A stretch of 64,000 nt of DNA from assembly GCF_006547145.1 (NCBI RefSeq), contig NZ_CP041244.1, positions 8,928,001 through 8,992,000 of the forward strand. The letters are read 5' to 3'. Both the position numbers and the translations under genes were made by a program. The stretch is from Actinomadura sp. WMMA1423. GTDB taxonomy: Bacteria; Actinomycetota; Actinomycetes; Streptosporangiales; Streptosporangiaceae. This document shows positions 35,016 to 42,884 of this stretch, one piece after another (position 1 is the stretch's first letter; each line of letters begins with the position of its first letter). Below the pieces are notes generated by a model. The model saw only the letters and a program-made list of their open reading frames with translations. It did no database searches and had not been told where the DNA came from.

Positions 35016-37240
35016 CAGTCCTCCCCTCCGGTGAGCAGGCGGATGTCGTCGGGATGGGCGGCGCCGCGCCGGACCACGTCGGTGGCATGAAGTCGGCCGC
35101 ACGACGGGCAGGAGTAGGCCCGCAGTTCGAGGCCCTCGTCCAGGCGCGTGGCGTGGCTGAACGCGTGGATGTCGCCGCTGGAGTGGAGCGACGCGCGGGT
35201 TCGCCAGGGCTCGTCGGCGGTGGACAGGACGCACCCGCAGACACAGGCGATCCAGCTGCGGCCGTCGGCCTCGACGACCTCGAGGCCGTCGCCCATCGGG
35301 TGGACCCGCGTGCGTTCGCCGCGTGGCTGCTCGGGGAGGGGCTGTTCGGCGGGCAGGGCCCGGCGCTCGGCGCGCAGGCCGTCGCGGCGGACGGCGGTGG
35401 CGGCGGCGTCGACCAGGCCGTCCTCGGTGAGGACCGCGCCGTAGAGGCGGACGGCGGCATCCGGCGTGACGGCTCCGAAGTCCAGGTCGGCTTGGAGCGC
35501 CTCGGCGGGCCGGTCGAGCGGGTCGCCCCAGCCGCCCCCCGCCTGCGGCACGGTGGCCAGTACGTCGTCGTCGCCGAGGTGGTAGAGGCCTTGGCGGCCC
35601 CGCATGACCGGACGCTCGCCGGACAGGTCGCCGACCGCGGGGACGGTCCCGGCGGACAGCCGTGCCTTGACGTCGCTGCCGTGCACGACGGTGCGGGTGT
35701 TCTGCGCGCCGGGGTAGCCGCCGAAGATGCCCGTGGAGTTCGGCACTTCCCAGCCGTGCGCGGAGTTCAGCGCGGTGACGTCCCGGCCGCCGTGCACGGT
35801 GTAGACCGCGCCCATGCTCATGCCGCCGCGGTGCCGGCCCGCGCCGCCGGAGTCCGCGACCAGGCCGCGCCACAGGTACAGCAGCGGCGAGTCCATCTCG
35901 ACGGCCTCGACGTTGGAGATCTTCTGCCGTTCGATGTTGTGCTGGCCCTGCGTCCAGGCGCCGTCGCGGTGCGCGTAGGCCGCGCCGCCGGTGGCGAGGC
36001 AGTCCATGATCACGTAGGTCTGGCGGGCGCCGTTCTCGCCCGTTCCGGTGAGGACGAACTTGTCGGGGCCGCCCGCCGGACCCGCCTGGGCCTCGCGCAG
36101 CAGCTCGTCGGAGCAGGCCGCGAGCTTCGACAGGCACTCCAGGGCCGTCATCTCGACGAGCCAGCCGGCCTCCAGCGCGCCGCCGCTGACGGCCGCCGGG
36201 CGCGCCGCGTTGCAGATCAGACCTTCAGGACACTCGACCTCGATCGGCTGGAACAGGCCCTCGTTCCACGGCGCGTCGAAGGCCAGCGTCGGCAGCAGCG
36301 CCGCCGCGACCCCGGCCATCATCCCGGAGTAGGCGCAGTTGATGTACCCCTTGGCCTGGGGCGAGGATCGGGAGAAGTCGAAGTGCAGGGTGGCGCCGCG
36401 CTTGGTGAGCACCAGGTCCACCTCGTAGGTGGCGTTCTCCGACGACTGGGCGAGCCCGCCGTCGTTGTCGAGGAAGGCGCGGGAGTGCAGCCGGGCGTCG
36501 GGCAGCAGCGCGAGGCGGTTGCGCAGGCGGCGCTCGGACAGGCCGATGAGGTTGGCCATCACCGTGCGAACCGTTCCCGCGCCGTACCTGCCGGCCAGCG
36601 CGGTCATCGCCCTGATCGCGGTGTTGTTCGCGCCGATGAGCGCCCGCAGGTCCAGGTTGACGGTCGGGGCCATGCGGGTGTGGCCGAGGATCAGGTTCCA
36701 CACGTCGGTGCGCACCTCGCCGCCGTCGACGAGCTTCGTCGGCGGCATCTGCAAGCCCTCCTGGTAGGAGTCGGTGGCGTCGATGCAGAAGCTGCCAGGG
36801 GTCATGCCGCCGACGTCGACCATGTGGCACATCGCGCCGGTCCAGGCGAGCAGCTCCCCGTCGAAGAAGATCGGCGCGATGAGGCCGACGTCCTGGGCGT
36901 GGACGGTGCCCTTCCAGGGGTCGTTGACGATGAACATGTCGCCGGGACGGATGCCGGGGGACTCGGTGCAGTCCGCGATGACCGAACGGGTGATCGCCGC
37001 CATGGAGGAGGCGTGCGACAGGATCGTGCGGCCCATCGCGGCGACGGAGCCGTCCGGCAGGTAGAGACCGACGTTGTAGTCGCTGGCCTCGACCACGTGG
37101 GTGGAACCGGAGATGGCCGCCAGCGTCGCGCCCTGCTCGTCGGTGATGGCGAGCAGCCGGTGCCGGATCACCTCGAAGGTGATCGGATCGATGGCGGTGC
37201 CGGTCTCGATGGCGGTGCCGGTCTCGATGGCGGTGGTCAC
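35015..37240 (-). CDS. hyuB: HyuB (hydantoinase/acetone-carboxylase family subunit B) with Cys-rich C-terminal extension
   Basis: 741 residues, longer than ordinary HyuB (~500-600). The core shows ITFEVIRHRLLAITDEQG, GDMFIVNDPWKGTVHAQD, and a later GGTFGGYPG-like segment (IFGGYPGAQNTR). The extra tail contains C666-x-C-x-C (CVCGC) and C711-P-S-C714 and ends in a stretch resembling the zinc-binding gamma subunit of acetone carboxylase. That fusion points to an ATP-dependent carboxylase rather than a hydantoinase, by analogy with acetophenone carboxylase. The GTG start overlaps the hyuA stop (GTGA). The N-terminus encodes a short repeat (IETGTA twice). Confidence 0.85.
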   Translation of the reverse strand: MTTAIETGTAIETGTAIDPITFEVIRHRLLAITDEQGATLAAISGSTHVVEASDYNVGLYLPDGSVAAMGRTILSHASSMAAITRSVIADCTESPGIRPGDMFIVNDPWKGTVHAQDVGLIAPIFFDGELLAWTGAMCHMVDVGGMTPGSFCIDATDSYQEGLQMPPTKLVDGGEVRTDVWNLILGHTRMAPTVNLDLRALIGANNTAIRAMTALAGRYGAGTVRTVMANLIGLSERRLRNRLALLPDARLHSRAFLDNDGGLAQSSENATYEVDLVLTKRGATLHFDFSRSSPQAKGYINCAYSGMMAGVAAALLPTLAFDAPWNEGLFQPIEVECPEGLICNAARPAAVSGGALEAGWLVEMTALECLSKLAACSDELLREAQAGPAGGPDKFVLTGTGENGARQTYVIMDCLATGGAAYAHRDGAWTQGQHNIERQKISNVEAVEMDSPLLYLWRGLVADSGGAGRHRGGMSMGAVYTVHGGRDVTALNSAHGWEVPNSTGIFGGYPGAQNTRTVVHGSDVKARLSAGTVPAVGDLSGERPVMRGRQGLYHLGDDDVLATVPQAGGGWGDPLDRPAEALQADLDFGAVTPDAAVRLYGAVLTEDGLVDAAATAVRRDGLRAERRALPAEQPLPEQPRGERTRVHPMGDGLEVVEADGRSWIACVCGCVLSTADEPWRTRASLHSSGDIHAFSHATRLDEGLELRAYSCPSCGRLHATDVVRRGAAHPDDIRLLTGGED
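37190..37234. repeat. 18-bp tandem repeat at 5' end of hyuB
   Basis: Two and a half head-to-tail copies of GATGGCGGTGCCGGTCTC (plus-strand sense) lie within the first codons of hyuB and encode a TAIETG hexapeptide repeat. Copy-number change would alter the N-terminus by whole hexapeptides without changing frame. Confidence 0.85.
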
Positions 37241-39366
37241 GCCTCCCCCTTGCAGTCGATGACGAGGTTGCTGTGGTGGTCGACGGCCAGCGTCTGGGTC
37301 GGGCCCAGCACGACGGTGGTGCCCGCGAACTCCAAGATCGCGGGACCGCGCAGGGCGGCGCCGCTGCCCAGCCCCTCGCCCCGGTAGACCCGGGTGGCGA
37401 TCCGGCCGGTCTCGGGGAAGTGCACCTCGCGCTCCCCGATGAGGGCCGCATCGGCGTCGGCGGCGCCCGGGTACTGCCCCTCCCGGACGTCGGTGATCTT
37501 GACCCGGCCCTCGACGCGCAGCGTGTGGATCTCCACACCGGCGCCCAGCAGGGCGGTGCCCGCGCCGTAGATCCGCTCGTAGGCGGCGCGGAAATCCTCG
37601 ATCAGCGCGCGCAGGACGTCCGTGGTTACGGGGCCGTCGGGGACGGTGAGGGGCAGCTCGTGCGACTGGCGGCGGAACTTCAGGTACGCCACGCGCGAGA
37701 GCCGGATCCGCGGGTCGTCGTCCAGATCGGCGCGGCACCGCGCGGCGAGCGCGTCCAGGGCGGCGGAGATGCGCTCGGCGTCGAAATGGGCGGCGGGGTC
37801 CTCGGCGCCGGGCGGCGTCCGGTGCACCTCCGTCGTCTGCACCGCGCGGTACCGGTCGGAGGTGACGGTGCCGTACGCGGAGTGGACCGTCGAGGTCGGC
37901 GGAACGACGAGCGTCGCGATGCCCGCGGCCTCGGTGTAGGCGTAGGCGTGGGTGGGACCCGCCCCGCCGTAGGCGTAGACGGCGAAATCACGCGGGTCGC
38001 GCCCCTGCTCGACCGTCACCTTGCGCAGCAGGTCGGCCATCTGGTTGTCGGCGACCTTCCTGATGCCGGCCGCGGACTCTTCGACGGTGAGGCCGAGCGG
38101 GTCGGCGACGTGCACCCGGATCGCCTTCTCCGCCAGCGCGGGGTCCAGCGGCATCTGGCCGCCCAGGAAACGGGCGGGGTCGATGATGCCGAGCACCACG
38201 TCGGCGTCGGTGACGGTCGGCCGGTCGCCGCCGCGGCCGTAGCAGGCCGGACCGGGCACCGACCCCGCGCTCTCCGGGCCGACGACGAGCACGCCGGACT
38301 CGTCCACCGCCGCGAGCGAGCCGCCGCCCGCGCCGATCGCGGTCACCTTGATCCGCGGCAGCGCCAGATGCAGGTCGCCGACCTCGCCGACCCGCTCGAC
38401 CAGCGGCTCGCCATCGATGATGAGGCCGACGTCGAAGCTGGTCCCGCCCATGTCCGACGTGATGACGTTGCGGTGCCCGAGCCGCTCGGCGAGCGCCGCC
38501 GAGGCCAGCACGCCCCCGGCGGGCCCGGAGGTGAGCATCGACGCCGCACGGCGGGCCGCGTCCCCGGCCCGCATGACGCCGCCGCCAGAGTCCATGATCG
38601 AGAAGTCGCCGGTGAACCCGGCGGAGCGCAGCCGGCCCTCCAGATCGGCGACGTAGCCGCGGATGACCGGGCCGAGGTAGCCGTTGACGACCGTCGTGGC
38701 CGACCGCTCGTACTCGCCCATGACCGGCGCGACCTCGTGCGAGAGCGTCGCGTACGCCTCCGGCCACTCCTCGGCGATGATCTCGGCGGTCCGCTCTTCG
38801 TGCGCGCCGTTCACGAACGACCAGAGGAACGACACCGCCAGGGCCCGCACGCCCTCGGCCCGCAGCCGGCGCAGCGTCGCGCGCACCTCGTCCTCGTCCA
38901 GCGCGACGATCTCCGTCCCCGCTGCGTCGGTCCGCTCGGTGATCTCCACGATCCGCGACCGCGGGACGATCGGGTCGGGGTTGCGCCGGCGGCTGTAGTG
39001 GCCGGTCCGGGCACCCATCCCGACCCAGGACGTCATCGACCGCTGGATGAGCATGGTGTCGCTGAACCCGCGGGTGGTGAGCAGCGCGGTCGGCGCGCCC
39101 TTCCGCTCGATCAGCGCGTTGGTCGCCGCGGTGGTGCCGTGCGCGAAGTAGACGACGGCGGCGCAGAATCCCGCGAGGTCCAGCCCGTAGGACTCGGCGG
39201 CAAGCCCCAGGGCGTTGACCACGCCCTGGGAGCGGTCGTCCGGCGTCGTCGGCGACTTGAACAGCCGCGGCGGGCGCCCGTCCCGCAGGACGACGAGATC
39301 GGTGAACGTCCCGCCGACGTCCGTGCCCACGAAGAACCGCGGGCTGAAACCCGATGAATTGACCAC
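37237..39366 (-). CDS. hyuA: HyuA (hydantoinase/oxoprolinase/acetone-carboxylase family ATPase subunit)
   Basis: 709 residues of the ASKHA ATPase type. The phosphate-binding GTDVGGTFTDLVVL is at residues ~14-27, followed by YFAHGTTAATNALIERKGA, ITSDMGGTSFDVG and GIRKVADNQMADLLRKVTVEQG, with a C-terminal FAGTTVVLGPTQTL. It phosphorylates the substrate or carbonate to drive hydrolysis or carboxylation together with HyuB. It is the first gene of the minus-strand operon; the start is GTG. A palindrome 29-42 bases upstream is the probable regulator site. Confidence 0.9.
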   Translation of the reverse strand: MVNSSGFSPRFFVGTDVGGTFTDLVVLRDGRPPRLFKSPTTPDDRSQGVVNALGLAAESYGLDLAGFCAAVVYFAHGTTAATNALIERKGAPTALLTTRGFSDTMLIQRSMTSWVGMGARTGHYSRRRNPDPIVPRSRIVEITERTDAAGTEIVALDEDEVRATLRRLRAEGVRALAVSFLWSFVNGAHEERTAEIIAEEWPEAYATLSHEVAPVMGEYERSATTVVNGYLGPVIRGYVADLEGRLRSAGFTGDFSIMDSGGGVMRAGDAARRAASMLTSGPAGGVLASAALAERLGHRNVITSDMGGTSFDVGLIIDGEPLVERVGEVGDLHLALPRIKVTAIGAGGGSLAAVDESGVLVVGPESAGSVPGPACYGRGGDRPTVTDADVVLGIIDPARFLGGQMPLDPALAEKAIRVHVADPLGLTVEESAAGIRKVADNQMADLLRKVTVEQGRDPRDFAVYAYGGAGPTHAYAYTEAAGIATLVVPPTSTVHSAYGTVTSDRYRAVQTTEVHRTPPGAEDPAAHFDAERISAALDALAARCRADLDDDPRIRLSRVAYLKFRRQSHELPLTVPDGPVTTDVLRALIEDFRAAYERIYGAGTALLGAGVEIHTLRVEGRVKITDVREGQYPGAADADAALIGEREVHFPETGRIATRVYRGEGLGSGAALRGPAILEFAGTTVVLGPTQTLAVDHHSNLVIDCKGEA

Positions 39367-39394
39367 GCTTTCCCCACCACAGTCGACAAAGAGA

Positions 39395-39408
39395 CGTTCG
39401 ACCGAACG
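39395..39408. promoter_or_regulatory. Palindrome upstream of hyuA, candidate IclR operator
   Basis: CGTTCG-AC-CGAACG, perfect 6-bp arms with a 2-bp centre, lies 29 bases before the first gene of the hyuA-to-aldolase operon. IclR-family operators often contain such TTCG/CGAA palindromes, and an iclR gene is inside the operon. A CGATATG direct repeat follows immediately (from 39409). Confidence 0.5.
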
Positions 39409-39529
39409 CGATATGTCGCCGATATGACGATCGCGTTGCGTCGTGCGTCACACTCTGCGGGGCCCACCACGTCGCGCACAACGCCCCAGTCCGCCCTGCG
39501 GACTGAGGCTATGGCCCGGGTGACCTGCT

Positions 39530-39708
39530 GCAACGTGGTTGTCGCACGCCTCGCGCGCGACGCCCTCGCCCGCGCCACTCTGTCGATATCCGAGCTCGCA
39601 CGGGCCACGGGCTACCCGTCCGAGAGCGCGTTCAGCACCGCGTTCCGCCGCGTGGTCGGCTCATCGCCCGCACAGTTCCGCAAGCAGGCACGGCAGCCGC
39701 CGCGCTAG
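39530..39708 (+). pseudogene. C-terminal remnant of an AraC family regulator
   Basis: About 55 residues match the second helix-turn-helix of AraC proteins: SISELARATGYPSESAFSTAFRRVVGSSPAQFRKQ, cited here only as landmarks SISELARATGY and FRRVVGSSPAQFRK. The preceding in-frame sequence from 39424 is unlike an AraC protein, and both the first HTH helix set and the sensor domain are absent. It is most likely a fragment left by rearrangement between the hyuA operon and mocR. Confidence 0.7.
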
Positions 39709-39754
39709 CCCGCGAACGAAAGCTGAAGGAGGCGCCCTGCGGTCGGTTGCCGAG

Positions 39755-41290
39755 TCAGGGGGTGAGCAGGGCGGTGGGCTGGCCCATCAGGCCGACGACG
39801 GCCTCGCCGATCGCCGCGGCGAGCTGCGAGGCGTGCTCCGCGGGAAGTGCGCCCGCGTTGATCCGCAGGTGGCGCTGGTGACCGGGGGACAGGAAGAAGG
39901 GCTGCCCTGCTGCCAGCAAGAACCCTCGTTGCGCCGTGGCTTCCACCACCCGATCGGCATCGCAACCACCGGGGAGCGTGACCCAGACGTGCAGACCGTC
40001 GGTGTCGTACTCGGGGACGAACAGGCCGATCTGCCGGGAGGCGCTGGTCTGCCGCAGGGCTTCGCGGACGGCGGCCCGGCGGTGTGCGTACTCGGTGCGC
40101 GCCTCCGTGAGAAGTTCGTCGAGGCGGGGGTCGGTGAGCGTCGCCGCGAGTACGCGCTGGGACGTCCGGGACGTCCATCCGTCGGCGAAGGACTTGGCCA
40201 GCGTGAGCGGATGGCGGATCGGCTGCTTGGCGAGGGCCACCGCCAGCCGCATGTCAGGGGCGATGGACTTGGAGAATGAGCGGAGGTACACGACGCGGTC
40301 CCGTAGCCGGGGATCGGTGTACAGCGAGCCTGGTCGCAGGGTCGCGGCCTCGGCGAACTGGTCGTCCTCGATGATCCAGACGTCGGGATGGGGCGCGAGG
40401 GCGTCTGCCAGCGCGCGTCGGCGTTGCACCGTCCAGCAGCAGCCGGTCGGGCTGTGGGCGCGCGGGGTGAACAGCACGGCCGAGACACCCGCGTCGACGG
40501 CACCGAGCAGGCCCTCGACGGTGACCCCCGCCTCGTCCATCGGCATGGGGACGAGTCCCAGTCCGTGGAATTCGAGGGTGTCCATGGCGGTCTGGTAACC
40601 GGGCTCCTCGACGCCCACCAGGACGGTTTCGCCAGGGGAGCGCCGTTGCAGCAGCATGGCGAGCAGCGCCAGGAACTGCTGCGTGGAACTGGCGACGAGC
40701 ATGTCGTCGGCATCGGTCTCGATCCCGTCGCGGGCGAGCCGTTCGGCGAGGGCATCGGCCAGTTCCGGCTCGGTGCTCAGCGTCGCCGGATACTCCAGGT
40801 CCTGCGCCCGCAACCGGGCGGCGACGTCCCGGTAGGCGCGCTTGACGACGGCCAAGGGAAGCAGCCGCGGGTCCGGGCCGCCGCGTGTGAGGTCGCGCGC
40901 GGTGGGATGGCTGTGCTTCAGGCGCGCCTCGGTCTGGGCGAGGACCTGGCGTCGCCAGGCGCTCCCCCCGCGGACGGGCGCCACGGTCTCACCGCCGCTG
41001 GGGGGCGGCGCCGTCTGCGGAAGGTCGGGAGCCTCGCTGACGAACGTGCCGCGGCCGGCCTCCCCGTGGACCAGGCCGAGGTCGCCGAGCCGGGCGTAGA
41101 CGCTCATGACGGTCGTGACACTGAGGCCCAGGTCGGTCGCCAGTTGCCGGACGGAGGGCAGCCGCTCACCGGGACGCAGCTCGCCTGCCCGGATCGCCTG
41201 GGACATCTCGTGCGCCACTCGTTCGTAGAGCGGCCGCCCGTTCCCCGATGAGTCTCGCAGGGTCGCCATCCGCCGTTGCACCTCAAGCAT
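39755..41290 (-). CDS. MocR-type GntR/aminotransferase-fold transcriptional regulator
   Basis: 511 residues: a GntR winged helix at ~20-85 (RPGERLPSVRQLATDLGLSV) joined by a linker to an aminotransferase-fold domain with a PLP-lysine motif (LRSFSKSIAPDMR) and the aspartate site WIIEDDQFAE. MocR proteins sense PLP or amino compounds and regulate adjacent metabolic genes. It diverges from the CapA/BMP-importer genes, and an 11-bp motif next to its start recurs before the importer. The start is ATG; a GTG one codon upstream is possible. Confidence 0.92.
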   Translation of the reverse strand: MLEVQRRMATLRDSSGNGRPLYERVAHEMSQAIRAGELRPGERLPSVRQLATDLGLSVTTVMSVYARLGDLGLVHGEAGRGTFVSEAPDLPQTAPPPSGGETVAPVRGGSAWRRQVLAQTEARLKHSHPTARDLTRGGPDPRLLPLAVVKRAYRDVAARLRAQDLEYPATLSTEPELADALAERLARDGIETDADDMLVASSTQQFLALLAMLLQRRSPGETVLVGVEEPGYQTAMDTLEFHGLGLVPMPMDEAGVTVEGLLGAVDAGVSAVLFTPRAHSPTGCCWTVQRRRALADALAPHPDVWIIEDDQFAEAATLRPGSLYTDPRLRDRVVYLRSFSKSIAPDMRLAVALAKQPIRHPLTLAKSFADGWTSRTSQRVLAATLTDPRLDELLTEARTEYAHRRAAVREALRQTSASRQIGLFVPEYDTDGLHVWVTLPGGCDADRVVEATAQRGFLLAAGQPFFLSPGHQRHLRINAGALPAEHASQLAAAIGEAVVGLMGQPTALLTP

Positions 41291-41308
41291 CACGCAAACA
41301 CTTTACCA

Positions 41309-41319
41309 GTACGCATAAC
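41309..41319. promoter_or_regulatory. Motif GTACGCATAAC at mocR start, candidate MocR site 1
   Basis: Lies 19-29 bases upstream of the mocR start codon in the divergent region, within CCAGTACGCATAACTGATGG. It matches the inverted site at 42764-42774 in 10 of 11 bases. Confidence 0.45.
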
Positions 41320-41462
41320 TGATGGCGGGCCAACCGGGATCCGGGAGCGCCCGATGCCTGCTGTAAGCCCCTTGCGCCAGGGCCTTTCGCGGACTCGGCT
41401 CCTCCCCGGGGTGTGCGGTGCCGGGGCTGGGACCGTGGCTGGAGACGCGCGCTGATTGTACT

Positions 41463-41485
41463 CCTAACGTATTGACTGTGTTAGG
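41463..41485. promoter_or_regulatory. Inverted repeat in mocR-capA intergenic region
   Basis: CCTAAC-N11-GTTAGG forms a perfect 6-bp inverted repeat ~130 bases before the capA-like gene. CTGATTGT at 41452-41459, just upstream, also occurs at 42758-42765 next to the second MocR-type motif. It may be an operator or part of the promoter. The rest of the 320-base divergent region holds no gene I can support. Confidence 0.4.
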
Positions 41486-41611
41486 CGAGCGTGACACCGT
41501 TACGTCCGTTCTCACCGCCGTACCGTCTGGTCCGGCATTGCCGGACATGACCGCCGTTTCGACGGTGCGCGCCGGTACGGCGACCATCCGCAGTGCAGGA
41601 AGGCGCCGCCC

Positions 41612-42670
41612 GTGATCTCCCATCTGACCGCCACCGGTGACATCGTCCTCACCAAGTCCCTGGCCGAGGTACCCGCCGACCCCGGCTTCACCGCGCTTCA
41701 GGAGGTGCTCGGAGCATCCTCCTGCGTGCTGTCGAGCGTCGAGCTGCCCTTCTCCGACCGGGGTCACCCCTCCGACCGGATCCTCAACTTCCGAGCGCGT
41801 CCGGAGCTCGTCCATGAGCTGGCCGCCTTCAACCTGAAGGTGGCGACGCTCGCCAACAACCACAGTTCCGACTACGGCTGGGACGCCCTGGACGACACCG
41901 TGCGGAGGCTGCGCTCGGCGGGAGTGACGGCGATCGGTGCGGGAGAGGATCTCGCGGCCGCCGAGGAGGCCGCCGTCCTGGAGCTCGCCGGCCGCCGCGT
42001 GGGTTTCCTCGCGTGGTCCTGCCTGCTGCCGCTGGGGGCCGCGGCCGGCCCGTCCAAGCCGGGCATCTCTCCCGTGCACGTGGAGACCGAGTGGGTGGTG
42101 AACGGGGAGTTCCAACTGGAGGAACCGGGCGTGCCCCCGGTCATCCGCACTCGGGTGCGCGCGGCCGACCACGAGCGGGTCATCGGCCGCGTGCGCGAAT
42201 TGCGGGAACGCGTCGACGTCGTGGTGGTCACCGTGCACTGGGGATTCGGGTTCGGCAGTGCGCGCGCCGAGTACCAGCGGGTGTTCGGACACGCGCTCGT
42301 GGACGCGGGGGCCGACCTCGTCCTCGGCCATCACGTGCACGCCCCGCAGGGGGTGGAGGTGTACCGGGACCGGGTCATCGTGTACAGCCCGGGCAACTTC
42401 GTCGCCCAGCAGCCGAGGGAGAACATCACCCCGGAGATCGAGGAGATCTACGACGCGTTCAGCCGGGACGCCTTCATCACGGTCGTCGACCTGGCCGCCG
42501 GAGACGTCCCGCAGGTGTCACTGGTGCCGATCATGACGGCCGACCACGGGCTCCCCGTCCTGGCGGATCCGGAGAACGCCCGCCGTATAGCGGACCGGCT
42601 GGCCGTCGAGTCGGCGGATCTCGACACCGTCATCGCGTTCGACGGCGCTCGCGTGACCGTCACCGGCTGA
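41612..42670 (+). CDS. CapA family metallophosphatase-like protein
   Basis: 352 residues with the CapA/PgsA calcineurin-like motifs: TATGDIVLTK, SVELPFSD, ANNHSSDYG, VTVHWGFGF, GHHVHAPQGVE and YSPGNFVAQ. These residues hold two metal ions in this fold. The classical role is poly-gamma-glutamate export, but no capB or capC is nearby and there is no signal peptide, so a cytoplasmic hydrolase in the neighbouring catabolic pathway is more likely. GTG start with GGAAGG upstream. It may be transcribed separately from the importer operon, which begins 215 bases later. Confidence 0.82.
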   Translation: MISHLTATGDIVLTKSLAEVPADPGFTALQEVLGASSCVLSSVELPFSDRGHPSDRILNFRARPELVHELAAFNLKVATLANNHSSDYGWDALDDTVRRLRSAGVTAIGAGEDLAAAEEAAVLELAGRRVGFLAWSCLLPLGAAAGPSKPGISPVHVETEWVVNGEFQLEEPGVPPVIRTRVRAADHERVIGRVRELRERVDVVVVTVHWGFGFGSARAEYQRVFGHALVDAGADLVLGHHVHAPQGVEVYRDRVIVYSPGNFVAQQPRENITPEIEEIYDAFSRDAFITVVDLAAGDVPQVSLVPIMTADHGLPVLADPENARRIADRLAVESADLDTVIAFDGARVTVTG

Positions 42671-42763
42671 ATCCCGCCCGCCGTGCCCGCGCCGGTGCGA
42701 CGCCCCGCGGGCACGGCCTCTCCGTCTGCTGCGGCCAGGTGTTCCAGAGCAAGCGTACTGATT

Positions 42764-42774
42764 GTTATGCATAC
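42764..42774. promoter_or_regulatory. Motif GTTATGCATAC, candidate MocR site 2 before the importer
   Basis: The reverse complement, GTATGCATAAC, matches site 1 at 41309-41319 in 10 of 11 bases. It lies 111 bases upstream of the BMP lipoprotein gene and carries an 8-bp TATGCATA palindrome. The shared CTGATTGT octamer precedes it. Together this suggests a regulated promoter for the importer operon in the 214-base gap. Confidence 0.5.
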
Positions 42775-42884
42775 ATCCTCTAGACACCAGGATGACAGCC
42801 GTGTACGTTCGCAGAACCGTCGGGCGCAGGACCCGGCGGACGAAGGACCGTGTCGGTGAACGGGCCGACAGAACGGAGCCTGTT

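Noticed and set aside
39424..39708. An intact small AraC regulator of 94 residues
   Set aside because: Only the last HTH of an AraC protein is recognisable; the first ~40 residues are unrelated Arg/Ser/Thr-rich sequence, so it is a remnant.
41612..42670. Capsule (poly-gamma-glutamate) biosynthesis
   Set aside because: No capB/capC or export genes are nearby and no signal peptide is present; the gene sits with catabolic genes.
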